From: Halostella pelagica
GTDB taxonomy: Archaea > Halobacteriota > Halobacteria > Halobacteriales > Natronoarchaeaceae
DNA: 64,000 nucleotides
NCBI GenBank assembly: GCA_005954745.1
Contig: CP040678.1
Coordinates: 806,001-870,000, forward strand
Direction of reading: 5' to 3'
Shown here: piece by piece, positions 1 to 8,310 of the stretch
How positions within the stretch are numbered: the stretch's first letter is position 1
Layout: each line of letters starts with the position of its first letter
The notes under the pieces: generated by a model
What the model saw: only the letters and a program-made list of their open reading frames with translations
Database searches by the model: none
Told to the model about the DNA's origin: nothing
Translations under genes and position numbers: made by a program

Positions 1-152
1 GTGTGCGAGCGTTTCAAAAAAGTGCCGCGATCGAATCCGTCGCCGTCCGCGGTGGTTCACTGCGCGACCGTCTGGTGTCCGTCGGCGGCCCGTTCGCGGA
101 CCGCCTAGATACTTCCATTGCCTCCTCTATCCGAGCTAGCTGAGTAGCACCT
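1..152. other. Window edge, no gene assigned
   Basis: This stretch lies downstream of the pantoate kinase stop codon. I see no open frame with haloarchaeal coding character, no tRNA-like fold and no clear terminator. It may be the end of an intergenic region that continues to the left. Confidence 0.5.
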
Positions 153-983
153 TCAACGCGGTATCGCGCCCGCAGAGTGGGTGTGACAGACTTCCGGGTC
201 GTACCCCGCATCCGAGAGTCCGGTTCCGAGCGCGAACACCGTCTCCCCGAGCATCGCCATCGACGCCTCGCCGTCGACTTCGCCGACGTCGCGGATCGCA
301 TCGCGGACCGTCTCGGTCAGCAGTCCCGCCTCGCGGGCGAACCGGCGCGAGGCGTAGATGAAACTCGTCAGCGTCGGCTCTCCGACGACGAGAGAGAGCG
401 CTTCCGTTCCCGCCTGCTCCAGCGCCTCGGTGTTGCCGCCGATCACCGTCTTCGTCGGGAGTTCGCCGAAAGTGACGTACTCTACCCTGGCGCGCCGCGG
501 GATCCCGTCGAGCAAGTTGTCCTGCGGTCCGCCCGGTTCGAGACGGATCGGGATACCGCCGCGAGCCTGCGCGACGACGTCGCCCAGTCCCGTTCCGGAC
601 TGTACCTCTGCCCCGTGGGCGATGGTGATAAGCTCGTTCTCGGAGAGCTGTCGCGAGAAGCGGCGGTTGGCGGCGAGCGCCGTTCCGAGCGCCATCGCGC
701 CGGAGACGCCGAACCCAGCGCCTATCGGTACCTCGGCCTCCGCAGAGACCCGCGCGGACACGTCGAGCGCGTCGAGGACGCGTTCGACGGGTTCCATCTC
801 GATACTCGTGTCGTCCAGGTACACTTCCGTTCGGTCGGCGGGGCGGACCTCGACCGTCACGCCGTCCGAGAGCGTCAGCCCCGCGCCCTGCGAGCCGGCC
901 TTCGTCGGGTCGTCGTGCTCGTGAGGCGTGAAAAAGCCCGTGATGTGTCCCGGAACGAAGGCGCTCGCCGCGTCGTCGCTCAT
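153..983 (-). CDS. Pantoate kinase (archaeal GHMP-family, CoA biosynthesis)
   Basis: The 276-residue protein belongs to the GHMP kinase superfamily. In archaea this family phosphorylates pantoate to 4-phosphopantoate, which phosphopantothenate synthetase then joins to beta-alanine in CoA synthesis. Seen: an N-terminal VPGHITGFF segment (about 10-18) and the glycine-rich ATP loop PIGAGFGVSGAM (about 86-97), the usual positions in archaeal pantoate kinases. I chose the ATG at 983 because it gives the expected length and puts FVPGHITG near the N terminus. The frame stays open upstream to 1247 and encodes a hydrophobic stretch, discussed separately. A decarboxylase that could supply beta-alanine (MfnA) is encoded at 35.4 kb. 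Other GHMP kinases are possible, but the motif set fits pantoate kinase best. Confidence 0.85.
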   Translation of the reverse strand: MSDDAASAFVPGHITGFFTPHEHDDPTKAGSQGAGLTLSDGVTVEVRPADRTEVYLDDTSIEMEPVERVLDALDVSARVSAEAEVPIGAGFGVSGAMALGTALAANRRFSRQLSENELITIAHGAEVQSGTGLGDVVAQARGGIPIRLEPGGPQDNLLDGIPRRARVEYVTFGELPTKTVIGGNTEALEQAGTEALSLVVGEPTLTSFIYASRRFAREAGLLTETVRDAIRDVGEVDGEASMAMLGETVFALGTGLSDAGYDPEVCHTHSAGAIPR

Positions 984-1323
984 TGCAACTACATCGGAGC
1001 GACCGTCGTTAACCGTTTTCCATCTGCTCCGCGGCGCATGCGTCCAGCAGTTCCACGACCGGCGAGACCCGAACGGACGAACGAGAAACACGATAGCTAT
1101 CGCGACGGCGATAGCCTCCGCCATCAGCGGTGCGAGCAGTCCGGTGACGACCAGCGCCAGGTCGTAGAGAGCCAGCGCTATCTGTAGCCACGTGCGACGA
1201 ACTGCGAAAGACGCGTTGAGCGTGCTGAGACGGCTCCTATCAGGCAATCACGAACGACCTTTTTGCGATTCGTCGTGGTACCAACTGACTGTACGTTCGA
1301 CAAGTGCCCGTCTCAGATACCTA
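984..1323. other. Gap between pantoate kinase and the next plus-strand gene
   Basis: About 340 bases. The minus-strand frame of pantoate kinase continues open through 984-1247 and encodes two hydrophobic runs (around 1070-1190), but with no separate stop it cannot be a normal independent gene. A T-rich run (ccttttttgcg-like, about 1257-1266) lies before the small plus-strand gene and may be part of its promoter. No RNA gene is evident. Confidence 0.4.
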
Positions 1324-1728
1324 ATGCTCCGGCACATCTTCTGCAGACGAGCGGCCGTTGCGAGCGCTTTCGTCGCTGTGGATTGCGCGGAGCGCGACGA
1401 CGCCCGCGAGCAGACGGCAACCGCGGCGAGAGAGCAGCCGCCCGTAGCCGACAGTGTTCCGGACCTGCCGGTCGAGGAACGCGTGGCCGAGTTAGCGCCC
1501 GAGTATCTCGAACCGGTGAGCGACGCGCCGCCGGAACTGGCGGTAACGCCGCTCGACAGTACTAGCGGCCCGTTCGGGACGTACTACGATTTCGCGGACT
1601 GGGCGCGGGCGTACGCAGACGGCGAACTGTCCGCCATCGAGTACGGCGAGATGGTCGCCGGCACCGTCGAGACGGAAGCGGCCATCGCTATCGCTCCGGC
1701 TCGGAGACCTCTCCGTTCGAACACATGA
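1324..1728 (+). CDS. Hypothetical acidic protein overlapping the FNT gene
   Basis: I do not recognise this 134-residue product. The N terminus is RR followed by a short hydrophobic run and a Cys (AAVASAFVAVDC), resembling a weak lipoprotein signal but with Asp before the Cys, which is unfavourable. The rest is acidic and Pro-rich and ends in a segment (PFGTYYDFADWARAYADGEL) that reads like a genuine folded domain. Its stop overlaps the next gene's start (ATGA at 1725-1728), which suggests translational coupling to the FNT channel. An upstream ATG at 1192 would give 178 residues with a basic, less natural N terminus. It could also be the decayed remnant of a longer gene. Confidence 0.45.
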   Translation: MLRHIFCRRAAVASAFVAVDCAERDDAREQTATAAREQPPVADSVPDLPVEERVAELAPEYLEPVSDAPPELAVTPLDSTSGPFGTYYDFADWARAYADGELSAIEYGEMVAGTVETEAAIAIAPARRPLRSNT

Positions 1729-2516
1729 GTTCACCAGAAACCCACCAGACTCCGTACGAGGCCATCCTCGACCAGGAGATAGAGACGGGATTAGAAGAAC
1801 TGAACCGATCGGCGACCGGCATCTTCCTCTCGGCGCTGTCGGCCGGCCTCGACATCGGATTCGGCCCGCTGTTGATGGCGGTGATGGTGACGTTGGCCGG
1901 CGGCAGTTACAGCGTCGCGACGACGGAGATACTCGTGGCCAATATGTACGCCGTCGGCTTCATCTTCGTCGTCCTCGGCCGCTCGGAGCTGTTTACCGAA
2001 CACACGACGCTCGCGGTGCTTCCGGTGCTTGGTGGACAGGCGACGGTCAAACAACTCGGCCGCCTCTGGGTGCTCGTCTACTCGGCGAACGTGGTCGGCG
2101 GCGCGGCCTTCGCCGTGCTGATGGTCACTATCATGCCGTCGGTCGGCACGATCGAGCCCCACGCGTTCGAGGAGATCGCGCTGACGTACACGACACAGGA
2201 CATCGTGACGCTGGTCGCAGGCGGCGTCCTCGCCGGCTGGATGATGGGGCTGGTCTCGTGGCTGGTCAGCGCCGCCCAGGAGTCTATCAGCCGCACCTTC
2301 TTCGTCTGGCTCGTCACGACAGCTATCGGACTAGCACACCTTCCTCACTGCATCGCCGGCAACGTCGAGATAGTCGCCGGCCTGATGGCGTCGTCTGAGG
2401 TCGTCTTCATGGACTACGCGGAGTTCCTGCTCGCCGCGACCGTCGGCAACGCTATCGGCGGTACCGTCTTCGTCGCACTGCTGAAGTACGGCCACGTCGT
2501 CCGCGGTTCGCAGTAG
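1725..2516 (+). CDS. Formate/nitrite transporter (FNT) family channel
   Basis: This 263-residue membrane protein has about six transmembrane helices. FNT proteins are pentameric channels for small monovalent anions such as formate, nitrite or hydrosulfide. Seen: the helix pair LSAGLDIGFGPLLMAVMV, the segment FIFVVLGRSELFTEHT, and the re-entrant region HLPHCIAGNVEIVAGLM, whose His/Asn lie where the family keeps its central His and downstream G-N. The sequence resembles the YfdC-like branch more than FocA or NirC, so the substrate is not assignable. It overlaps the preceding small gene by 4 bases and converges on aspS. Confidence 0.85.
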   Translation: MSSPETHQTPYEAILDQEIETGLEELNRSATGIFLSALSAGLDIGFGPLLMAVMVTLAGGSYSVATTEILVANMYAVGFIFVVLGRSELFTEHTTLAVLPVLGGQATVKQLGRLWVLVYSANVVGGAAFAVLMVTIMPSVGTIEPHAFEEIALTYTTQDIVTLVAGGVLAGWMMGLVSWLVSAAQESISRTFFVWLVTTAIGLAHLPHCIAGNVEIVAGLMASSEVVFMDYAEFLLAATVGNAIGGTVFVALLKYGHVVRGSQ

Positions 2517-2570
2517 AGCGGTCCGAAAATCCGTACCGTCCCGTCGACCCGGCGTCTTGGTCAGAGGCTC

Positions 2571-2686
2571 AGACGCTGACGGTCTCGCGGGAACGCCGTT
2601 GGACTTCGCTCCGCTCGTCCAACGAGTACCCGCTCGACAGGCACGTTCTCCCCTACGGCGAGAGACGCTGACGGTCTCGCGGGAAC
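2571..2686. repeat. 24-bp direct repeat: duplicated 3' end of aspS
   Basis: An identical 24-bp segment occurs at 2571-2594 and 2663-2686, 92 bp apart. The second copy is inside the aspS coding end; read on the minus strand both give the C-terminal peptide FPRDRQRLS. The outer copy lies downstream of the aspS stop in the gap between the FNT gene and aspS. This looks like a partial duplication of the gene's 3' end, or the footprint of a recombination event. Confidence 0.75.
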
Positions 2687-3954
2687 AGCACCGCTTCGCG
2701 GATGTTGTCGAGACCGAGCATCGTCATGACGAGGCGCTCGCCACCGAGACCCCATCCGGCGTGCGGCGGCATGCCGTACTTGAACATCTTGGTGTAGTAC
2801 TCGAACGCGTCGGGGTCGAGTCCCTGCTGTTCGAACCCTGCGACCAGGTGGTCGTATCGGTGTTCGCGCTGACCGCCGGAGACGAGTTCCATCGACGGAT
2901 GCATCAGGTCGAATCCGGTCGAGAGCGTTTCGTCGTCGTCGTGGTCCTTGATGTAGAACGGCTTGATCTCGCTGGGCCAGTCGGTGATGAAGTAGTGTTC
3001 ACCGACTTCCTCGCCGAGAGCGTGCTCGCCCTCAGTGGGAAGGTCGTCGCCCCAGACGAGTTGTTCGTCGAGTTCGCCCGTCGCGTTGATGCGCTCGATG
3101 GCCTCCTCGTACGTGAGACGGGGGAAGTCGCCCGAAGGCGCTTCGAAGTCCTCGTAGCCGAGCGTCTCCAGTTGCTCCTGGCAGTTCTCGGCGACGCCCT
3201 CGTAGGCGGCTCTGACGACCGCTTCGCAGGCGTCCATCGCGTCCGAGTGGTCGTAGAAGGCGCTCTCGAAGTCGATCGAGGTCGCCTCGTTGAGGTGTCG
3301 CGGCGTGTTGTGTTCCTCGGCACGGAAGATCGGGCCGATCTCGAAGACGCGTTCGAGGCCGGAGCCGACCATCAACTGCTTGAACAGCTGCGGGCTCTGG
3401 TTCATGAACGCCTCCTGCCCGAAGTACGTGATCGGGAACAGCTCCGTCCCGCCTTCAGTACCGGTCGCGACGATCTTCGGCGTGTTGATCTCGGTACAGT
3501 TCAGGTCGCGGAACTGCTCGCGGACTGCGCGGAGGACCTCGGCGCGGATCTCGAAGATGGCTTTCGACTCCTCCATGCGCAGGTCGAGCGTCCGGTTATC
3601 CAGTCGCGTCGAGATGTCGGCGTCGACCTTGCCCGACGGGTCGAGCGGCAGTTCCGGGTCGGCCGGAGCGACGACTTCGACGTCCTCGGGAACTATCTCG
3701 ACGCCCGTCGGGGCGCGCTCTTCCTCCTCGACGGCACCGGAGACCTGCACCACGCTCTCGCGGTTGACGTTGACGCCAGTCTCCACGAGGTCGTCGTCCA
3801 TCTCGTCTTTCTCGAACTTGACCTGGATCTTGCCGGTCGTGTCCCGAACGATGAGGAATGCGATGCCGCCGAGGTCGCGGATCTCGTGTGCCCACCCGGC
3901 GACGGTGACAGTGTCGCCCGGTTCGGCGTCCGCGGTGTAAGTCCTGTTCTCCAT
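2653..3954 (-). CDS. aspS: Aspartyl-tRNA synthetase (archaeal/eukaryal type)
   Basis: This 433-residue class II synthetase is full length for archaea and charges tRNA with aspartate. Seen: an N-terminal OB-fold anticodon domain (about 1-100, [17 protein letters not shown]), motif 2 around [20 protein letters not shown] (about residues 210-230), and motif 3 near the C terminus ([16 protein letters not shown]). The canonical ending [15 protein letters not shown] is intact. The GatB subunit encoded at 13.6 kb fits a non-discriminating enzyme that also makes Asp-tRNA(Asn), but I cannot prove that here. A TATA-like box lies about 25-33 nt before the start. Confidence 0.95.
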   Translation of the reverse strand: MENRTYTADAEPGDTVTVAGWAHEIRDLGGIAFLIVRDTTGKIQVKFEKDEMDDDLVETGVNVNRESVVQVSGAVEEEERAPTGVEIVPEDVEVVAPADPELPLDPSGKVDADISTRLDNRTLDLRMEESKAIFEIRAEVLRAVREQFRDLNCTEINTPKIVATGTEGGTELFPITYFGQEAFMNQSPQLFKQLMVGSGLERVFEIGPIFRAEEHNTPRHLNEATSIDFESAFYDHSDAMDACEAVVRAAYEGVAENCQEQLETLGYEDFEAPSGDFPRLTYEEAIERINATGELDEQLVWGDDLPTEGEHALGEEVGEHYFITDWPSEIKPFYIKDHDDDETLSTGFDLMHPSMELVSGGQREHRYDHLVAGFEQQGLDPDAFEYYTKMFKYGMPPHAGWGLGGERLVMTMLGLDNIREAVLFPRDRQRLSP

Positions 3955-3978
3955 ACCATCCCGTTCTGCCGGCCCAGT

Positions 3979-3987
3979 CTTAAAAAC
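3979..3987 (-). promoter_or_regulatory. TATA-like box of aspS
   Basis: On the minus strand the sequence reads TTTTTAAG, 25-33 nt upstream of the aspS ATG. This is the spacing expected for a leaderless or nearly leaderless haloarchaeal transcript. Confidence 0.55.
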
Positions 3988-4023
3988 CGTCTTTTCACTC
4001 GTCGCCTGTCAGCCCACCACAGT

Positions 4024-4040
4024 GGAAAGAACTACTTTCC
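4024..4040. promoter_or_regulatory. Perfect inverted repeat GGAAAG-N5-CTTTCC before the Lrp gene
   Basis: A 6-bp perfect inverted repeat with a 5-nt spacer lies 22-38 nt upstream of the Lrp start codon, over the expected TATA/BRE position. A dimeric Lrp-type protein bound here would block the promoter, so autoregulation is the likely role. This is inference from position and symmetry. Confidence 0.5.
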
Positions 4041-4061
4041 GGGGACTGATTACCCGGACGT

Positions 4062-4532
4062 ATGAACGAGGACCCGCTCGACGACCTCGACAAGCGGATC
4101 ATCCACACGCTTCAGAGGGACGCTCGCAAGACATCCGCGAGCACGATCGCCGAGGAAGCCGACGTTTCCGCAAGCACGGTCCGAAACCGCATCCGAAATC
4201 TGGAGGAGACCGGCATACTCACCGGGTACAACCCCGAGGTGAACTACGAGAAAGCGGGTTATCAGTTGCTGACGCTTATCATCTGTACCGCACCGATCCC
4301 GAAGCGCGAGGAACTCGCGCAGGAAGCCCTCGAAGTCCCCGGTGTCGTCGCCGTCAGGGAAGTCATGACCGGCACCGAAAACGTCCACGTCGAGGCGATC
4401 GGCACCGACGGCGACGACCTGAGCAGGATCGGTCAGGACCTGAACGCGATCGGCCTGGAAATCGTCGACGAGGACCTGATCCGCAACGAGTACGAGAACC
4501 CGTTCCACGGGTTCGAGGTCGACGGACTGTAA
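4062..4532 (+). CDS. Lrp/AsnC family transcriptional regulator
   Basis: This 156-residue regulator has an N-terminal winged helix-turn-helix (about 8-60, LDDLDKRIIHTLQRDAR through VSASTVRNRIRNLEETGIL) and a C-terminal RAM/AsnC ligand-binding domain (about 70-150) ending ENPFHGFE. Such proteins act as dimers or octamers that sense amino acids. It sits upstream of an APC-type amino acid permease on the same strand, so that permease is a natural target. A palindrome lies at its own promoter. The start at 4062 leaves a short N terminus before the HTH, as is usual for the family. Confidence 0.9.
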   Translation: MNEDPLDDLDKRIIHTLQRDARKTSASTIAEEADVSASTVRNRIRNLEETGILTGYNPEVNYEKAGYQLLTLIICTAPIPKREELAQEALEVPGVVAVREVMTGTENVHVEAIGTDGDDLSRIGQDLNAIGLEIVDEDLIRNEYENPFHGFEVDGL

Positions 4533-4830
4533 CTGCTTTTTTCGCACCCTCCGGAGTTCTGATCGCTTTGACAGAACTCGTTCCCTCTGCAGGGTCCCGG
4601 CCACACGTACCGCTGAGCGCCGGCCCCCGGACGATCAGTCCTAGAGGACGATGCAACAAAATAAGGTAATTATACTACCGAATCCGCAATTCAATCGGGT
4701 TGTTTATCGTGTTCCGGGGACTACAACCGGGTACGGAGACAGACAATGTCATCGACACAGCCACGCCTCTACCGGTTCGTAACCGCACGGATGTCCGCTC
4801 ACAGACCACACCGCGTTCCGGACCGAGGCC
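4533..4830. other. Upstream region of the TrkA-N/permease pair
   Basis: About 300 bases. After the T-run it contains an AT-rich block around 4660-4710 with two candidate TATA elements: TAATTATACT at 4668-4677 and TGTTTATCG at 4701-4709. Either would leave an untranslated leader of roughly 100 nt. A 30-codon open frame (4746-4838) begins in this leader and runs 8 bases past the start codon of the next gene. No RNA gene is evident. Confidence 0.45.
4537..4542 (+). terminator. T-run terminator after the Lrp gene
   Basis: A run of six T residues follows the Lrp stop codon by four bases. Oligo-T tracts are the usual archaeal transcription stop signal. Confidence 0.5.
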
Positions 4831-5277
4831 ATGGCTAAGAACCAACAGCTACCCGCCGGCGAGAACGAGAGGTCCGCGGCCGACTCGGGCATCTACGTCG
4901 TCGGCGACGACAGTATCGCTATCGGTCTCGCCAGAAAACTGGCCGACCGCACACCGACTGTATTCGTCAGCGCGGACGATTCGTTCGCCGAAGCCGCCGA
5001 GCGCGCCGACCTCGACGCACGACGCGCGGACGTGACCGACCCGTGGTCGCTCGACACCGTCGGTATTCGGGGCGCTGACATCGTTGTAGCTGCCTCCCGG
5101 CGTGACGACCGGAACATTCTCACCGCACAGATCGTCCGAACGAGGTTCGACGTGGACGATGTCGTCGTCCGACTCGACGACCCGACCAACAGCGACGCGT
5201 TCAACGATATCGACGTCCGGACGGTCTGTCTGACCTCGGTTCTCGCGAACGAGATAGTCGACCAGTTGACGCAGTAA
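4831..5277 (+). CDS. TrkA-N-like nucleotide-binding protein paired with a permease
   Basis: This 148-residue protein has a single Rossmann/TrkA-N fold (about 20-145): strand IYVVG, then alternating helices and strands ending in the core HDIVVAASRRDD-like region (ADIVVAASRRDD, about 85-96). RCK/TrkA-N domains bind NAD(H) or ATP and gate transporters. The usual GxGxxG loop is replaced by GDDSIA, so nucleotide binding may be altered. The gene ends 3 bases before the permease start, so the two are almost certainly co-transcribed and this protein probably modulates that permease. Confidence 0.8.
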   Translation: MAKNQQLPAGENERSAADSGIYVVGDDSIAIGLARKLADRTPTVFVSADDSFAEAAERADLDARRADVTDPWSLDTVGIRGADIVVAASRRDDRNILTAQIVRTRFDVDDVVVRLDDPTNSDAFNDIDVRTVCLTSVLANEIVDQLTQ

Positions 5278-5280
5278 ACC

Positions 5281-7488
5281 ATGACGAAGGAACTAGAACG
5301 AGATCTCGGGTTGTTCGCAGTGATCGCTATCAGTATCGGCGCGATGGTGGGGAGCGGGATATTCATCCTCCCCGGCCTCGCACTCAAGACAGCAGGGCCG
5401 GCCGTCATACTCGCGTATTTGCTCGCCGGCGTCCTCGTCTTGCCCGCGGCGCTGAGCAAAGCGGAGATGGCGACCGCGATGCCGGAAGCCGGCGGGACGT
5501 ACATCTACATCGAGCGCGGAATGGGGCCACTGCTGGGCACGATCGCAGGCGTCGGTACCTGGTTTTCGCTATCGTTCAAAGGCGCGCTCGCGCTCGTCGG
5601 CGGCGTCCCGTACCTGCTCTATCTGTTCGACCTCCCGGTCAAACCGGTCGCGATCGGACTTGCGGCCGTCCTCATCGCGGTCAATCTCTTCGGCGCGAAA
5701 CAGACCGGCCGCCTCCAGATCGGTATCGTCGTCGTGATGCTCGCGGCGATGGTGTGGTTCGTCGTTGGCGGGCTACCCTCCACGACAGCGTCGTACTACG
5801 GCGGGTTCTTCGACAAGGGGTCGAACGGCCTCCTCGCGGCGAGTGGTCTCGTCTTCGTCTCGTACGCGGGCGTGACCAAGATCGCGAGCGTCGCGGAGGA
5901 GGTCGAAGACCCCGACCGGAACATCCCGCTCGGGATCCTCATCTCGCTCGTCTTCACGACGCTCCTGTACGTACTTATCGTCGTCGTGATGGTCGGTGTG
6001 ACCCCGCCCGACCTCCTCAGCGACTCCGGCGTCCCGATGATCCACGCGGCCGAGGCGACGCTCGCCTGGCCGGGCGTCGTCGCTATCATCGTCGCGGCGG
6101 TCCTGGCTCTCATCAGCACCGCAAACGCCGGTATCCTCTCATCGTCGCGATACCCCTTCGCGATGGCGCGGGACGACCTCGCGCCCGAATCGCTCACAGA
6201 GATCCACGAGAACTGGGGGACGCCGGTCCGGGCGATCACGCTCACCGGGGGCGTGATGCTCGTACTCATCGCGTTCGTCCCGATCCTCGAGATCGCGAAA
6301 CTGGCGAGCGCCTTCCAGATCATCGTGTTCGCGCTGGTCAACGGCGCGGTCGTGGCGTTCCGCGAGGGGAACGTCGGCGAGTACGACCCCAGTTTCGAAT
6401 CACCGCTGTACCCGTGGACACAGATCGCGGGTATCCTCGGCGGCCTCCTGCTCATCGGCTATATGGGAACTATCCCGCTGGTCGGTGCGGCCATCATCAC
6501 CGTCGGGTCCGGACTGTGGTACTTCTACTACGCCCGCGACAACGTCGACCGCGAGGGTGCCGCGACGGACGTCGTCCGGCGCTCCGTCGGCAAGCGGGCC
6601 GTCGAACGGACGAAGTCGACCTTCGAGGACGTCGACGGATACGAAGTACTGGTCGCCGTTACCGAGACGACGGACGAAGCGCGCGAACGCTCGCTCATCC
6701 GGATCGCCGCCGACATCGCCCGCGAGAACGACGGGAGCGTCACGATCGTGCGGTTCGACGAGGTTCCCGACCAGGCGCCGCTGCAACAGGCGTCGCAGAC
6801 GCAGTCCCCGGCGGACGTCGAGTTCGAACGTCGTACGTCGGACCTCACCGCCGAGTTCGACGTTCCGGTACAGTACGGCGAGATCGTCAGCCACGACACC
6901 GAGCGAGCGATCGTCAACTTCGCGGAGCACGAGGAGGCCGACTTCCTCCTTCTCGAACGAGCGGACGACCCGCTATACGCCCCGCTTCTCGGTTCGAACA
7001 TCGAGTGGGTCTCGCGCCACGCTCCGTGCGACGTGTTGCTGATCGAAGAACGCGATCTGGCCGGGATCGACGCAATCACCGTCGTCACGGACCGCGGTCC
7101 GTTCGACCCGCAGAAGATCGCCATCGCTGACGCGCTGGCGAGCGAGGCCGGGGCACGCATCGACCTGCTCTATCCGGTAGAGCGCAACGCAACGACGGCG
7201 CAGCGAGAGACCGTCGAGGACTATCTCTCGGAGCTTGAATCGCTCTGCTCCGTGCCGGTGAAACGCTCGGTTGTCCCGACCGACGACCCCACGGAGGACT
7301 TCGTCGCTGTGACGGATCCCGCCGACGTGTTGATCATCGGAACGGACGGCGGCCGGATCCACGGGAACCTGTTCGGACGGCCGGCGGACTGGATCGTAGA
7401 TAAAGTCGACTGCACGGCGATCCAGGTCCAGCCAAACGGCTCTCGGCCGGGGTTGTTCCGTCGCCTCTTCGAACGGGTCGTGTTCTGA
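5281..7488 (+). CDS. APC-family amino acid permease fused to two UspA domains
   Basis: This 735-residue protein starts with a twelve-helix APC-superfamily permease (about 1-430). It opens with GLFAVIAISIGAMVGSGIFI, the family's signature substrate-binding helix 1 with its G-S-G-I break. The C-terminal third carries two universal stress protein (UspA-like) domains, about 455-590 and 600-725. UspA tails can bind ATP or AMP and may tune transport to energy state. Such permease-Usp fusions are known in haloarchaea. The upstream Lrp regulator and the TrkA-N partner suggest regulated amino acid or polyamine uptake; the exact substrate cannot be told. Confidence 0.88.
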   Translation: MTKELERDLGLFAVIAISIGAMVGSGIFILPGLALKTAGPAVILAYLLAGVLVLPAALSKAEMATAMPEAGGTYIYIERGMGPLLGTIAGVGTWFSLSFKGALALVGGVPYLLYLFDLPVKPVAIGLAAVLIAVNLFGAKQTGRLQIGIVVVMLAAMVWFVVGGLPSTTASYYGGFFDKGSNGLLAASGLVFVSYAGVTKIASVAEEVEDPDRNIPLGILISLVFTTLLYVLIVVVMVGVTPPDLLSDSGVPMIHAAEATLAWPGVVAIIVAAVLALISTANAGILSSSRYPFAMARDDLAPESLTEIHENWGTPVRAITLTGGVMLVLIAFVPILEIAKLASAFQIIVFALVNGAVVAFREGNVGEYDPSFESPLYPWTQIAGILGGLLLIGYMGTIPLVGAAIITVGSGLWYFYYARDNVDREGAATDVVRRSVGKRAVERTKSTFEDVDGYEVLVAVTETTDEARERSLIRIAADIARENDGSVTIVRFDEVPDQAPLQQASQTQSPADVEFERRTSDLTAEFDVPVQYGEIVSHDTERAIVNFAEHEEADFLLLERADDPLYAPLLGSNIEWVSRHAPCDVLLIEERDLAGIDAITVVTDRGPFDPQKIAIADALASEAGARIDLLYPVERNATTAQRETVEDYLSELESLCSVPVKRSVVPTDDPTEDFVAVTDPADVLIIGTDGGRIHGNLFGRPADWIVDKVDCTAIQVQPNGSRPGLFRRLFERVVF

Positions 7489-7506
7489 CGAGTCGGGCCG
7501 CCAGTA

Positions 7507-8211
7507 TCAGTTCGCGTCTTTGGCGCCGTTTACCGTCGCCGCGACGGCGTCGACGCCGTCCGCGTGGACCAGGTCGCCGACGACCACCACGTCGGCGTGT
7601 TCGGCCATTCCGTTCGCGGAGTCGTAGTCGTGGATGCCACCGCCGTAGAACAGCGTCGCCTCGTCCAGCGCGCCCGCCGCGGCGCGGACCGTCTCGGGGT
7701 CGCCAAGCGTGCCCGAGTACTCGACGTACACTATCTCCTGACCGAACATCTCCTCGGCCACCTCCGCGTAGGCGGCGACGTCGTCGGGACTGAGGTCACA
7801 GTCCGCCTCCGTGTACGTGGCGACGCTCGCCTCGGGATTCATCACGATGTACGCTTCCGTCGTGATGCGGTCCCACGGCAGGTTTTCCTCTAAGCGTGCC
7901 CACTCCTTGTGTGCGCCGACGGTCCAGAACGGGTCGCCCGCGTTGAACACCGTCGGGATGAGATACCCATCGAGGGCGTCGTCGTTGACGGCCACCTCCG
8001 GCGCGCTCGGTTCGAGATACAGCGGCACGTCGTACGTCGCACAGGCGTCTATCACGCGTTGCATCTTGTCGGTGGTCATGCCGGTCGTCCCACCGATCTC
8101 GATGGCGTCAGTCCCGGTCGCACAGACGTCCTCGTACGTTTCTCCCTCGACGAGGTCCTTGTCCGGATCTATCTTCACGATGTGGTCCCAGTCGGCCCAC
8201 GGTGCGGTCAT
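7507..8211 (-). CDS. Geranylgeranylglyceryl phosphate synthase
   Basis: This 234-residue (beta/alpha)8-barrel enzyme forms the first ether bond of archaeal lipids, joining sn-glycerol-1-phosphate to geranylgeranyl diphosphate. Seen: N-terminal HIVKIDPDK, the [14 protein letters not shown] phosphate/metal region, YLEPSAPE, and the C-terminal phosphate loops [23 protein letters not shown] and [11 protein letters not shown]. All match the family, and the length is typical of the haloarchaeal group. A TATA-like GTTTTAG element lies about 23-32 nt upstream, pointing to a leaderless transcript diverging from the RidA gene. Confidence 0.95.
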   Translation of the reverse strand: MTAPWADWDHIVKIDPDKDLVEGETYEDVCATGTDAIEIGGTTGMTTDKMQRVIDACATYDVPLYLEPSAPEVAVNDDALDGYLIPTVFNAGDPFWTVGAHKEWARLEENLPWDRITTEAYIVMNPEASVATYTEADCDLSPDDVAAYAEVAEEMFGQEIVYVEYSGTLGDPETVRAAAGALDEATLFYGGGIHDYDSANGMAEHADVVVVGDLVHADGVDAVAATVNGAKDAN

Positions 8212-8310
8212 ATCCGTTCAATCAGAAAGGTCGGCTAAAACCCCTTCGAAAGGTTCGGTTCGCGGGACGTGCGCGTCAATATTTTCTGCACGGGGGTCTG
8301 GGGTGAACGT

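Noticed and set aside
1009-1191. Separate small minus-strand gene upstream of pantoate kinase
   Set aside because: This frame is Arg-rich with no hydrophobic or domain features; the hydrophobic runs are in the kinase frame.
2557-4065. A 502-codon open frame opposite aspS
   Set aside because: It is the antisense of a clear AspRS gene. Long reverse frames are usual in high-G+C haloarchaeal DNA, and its product has no coherent domains.
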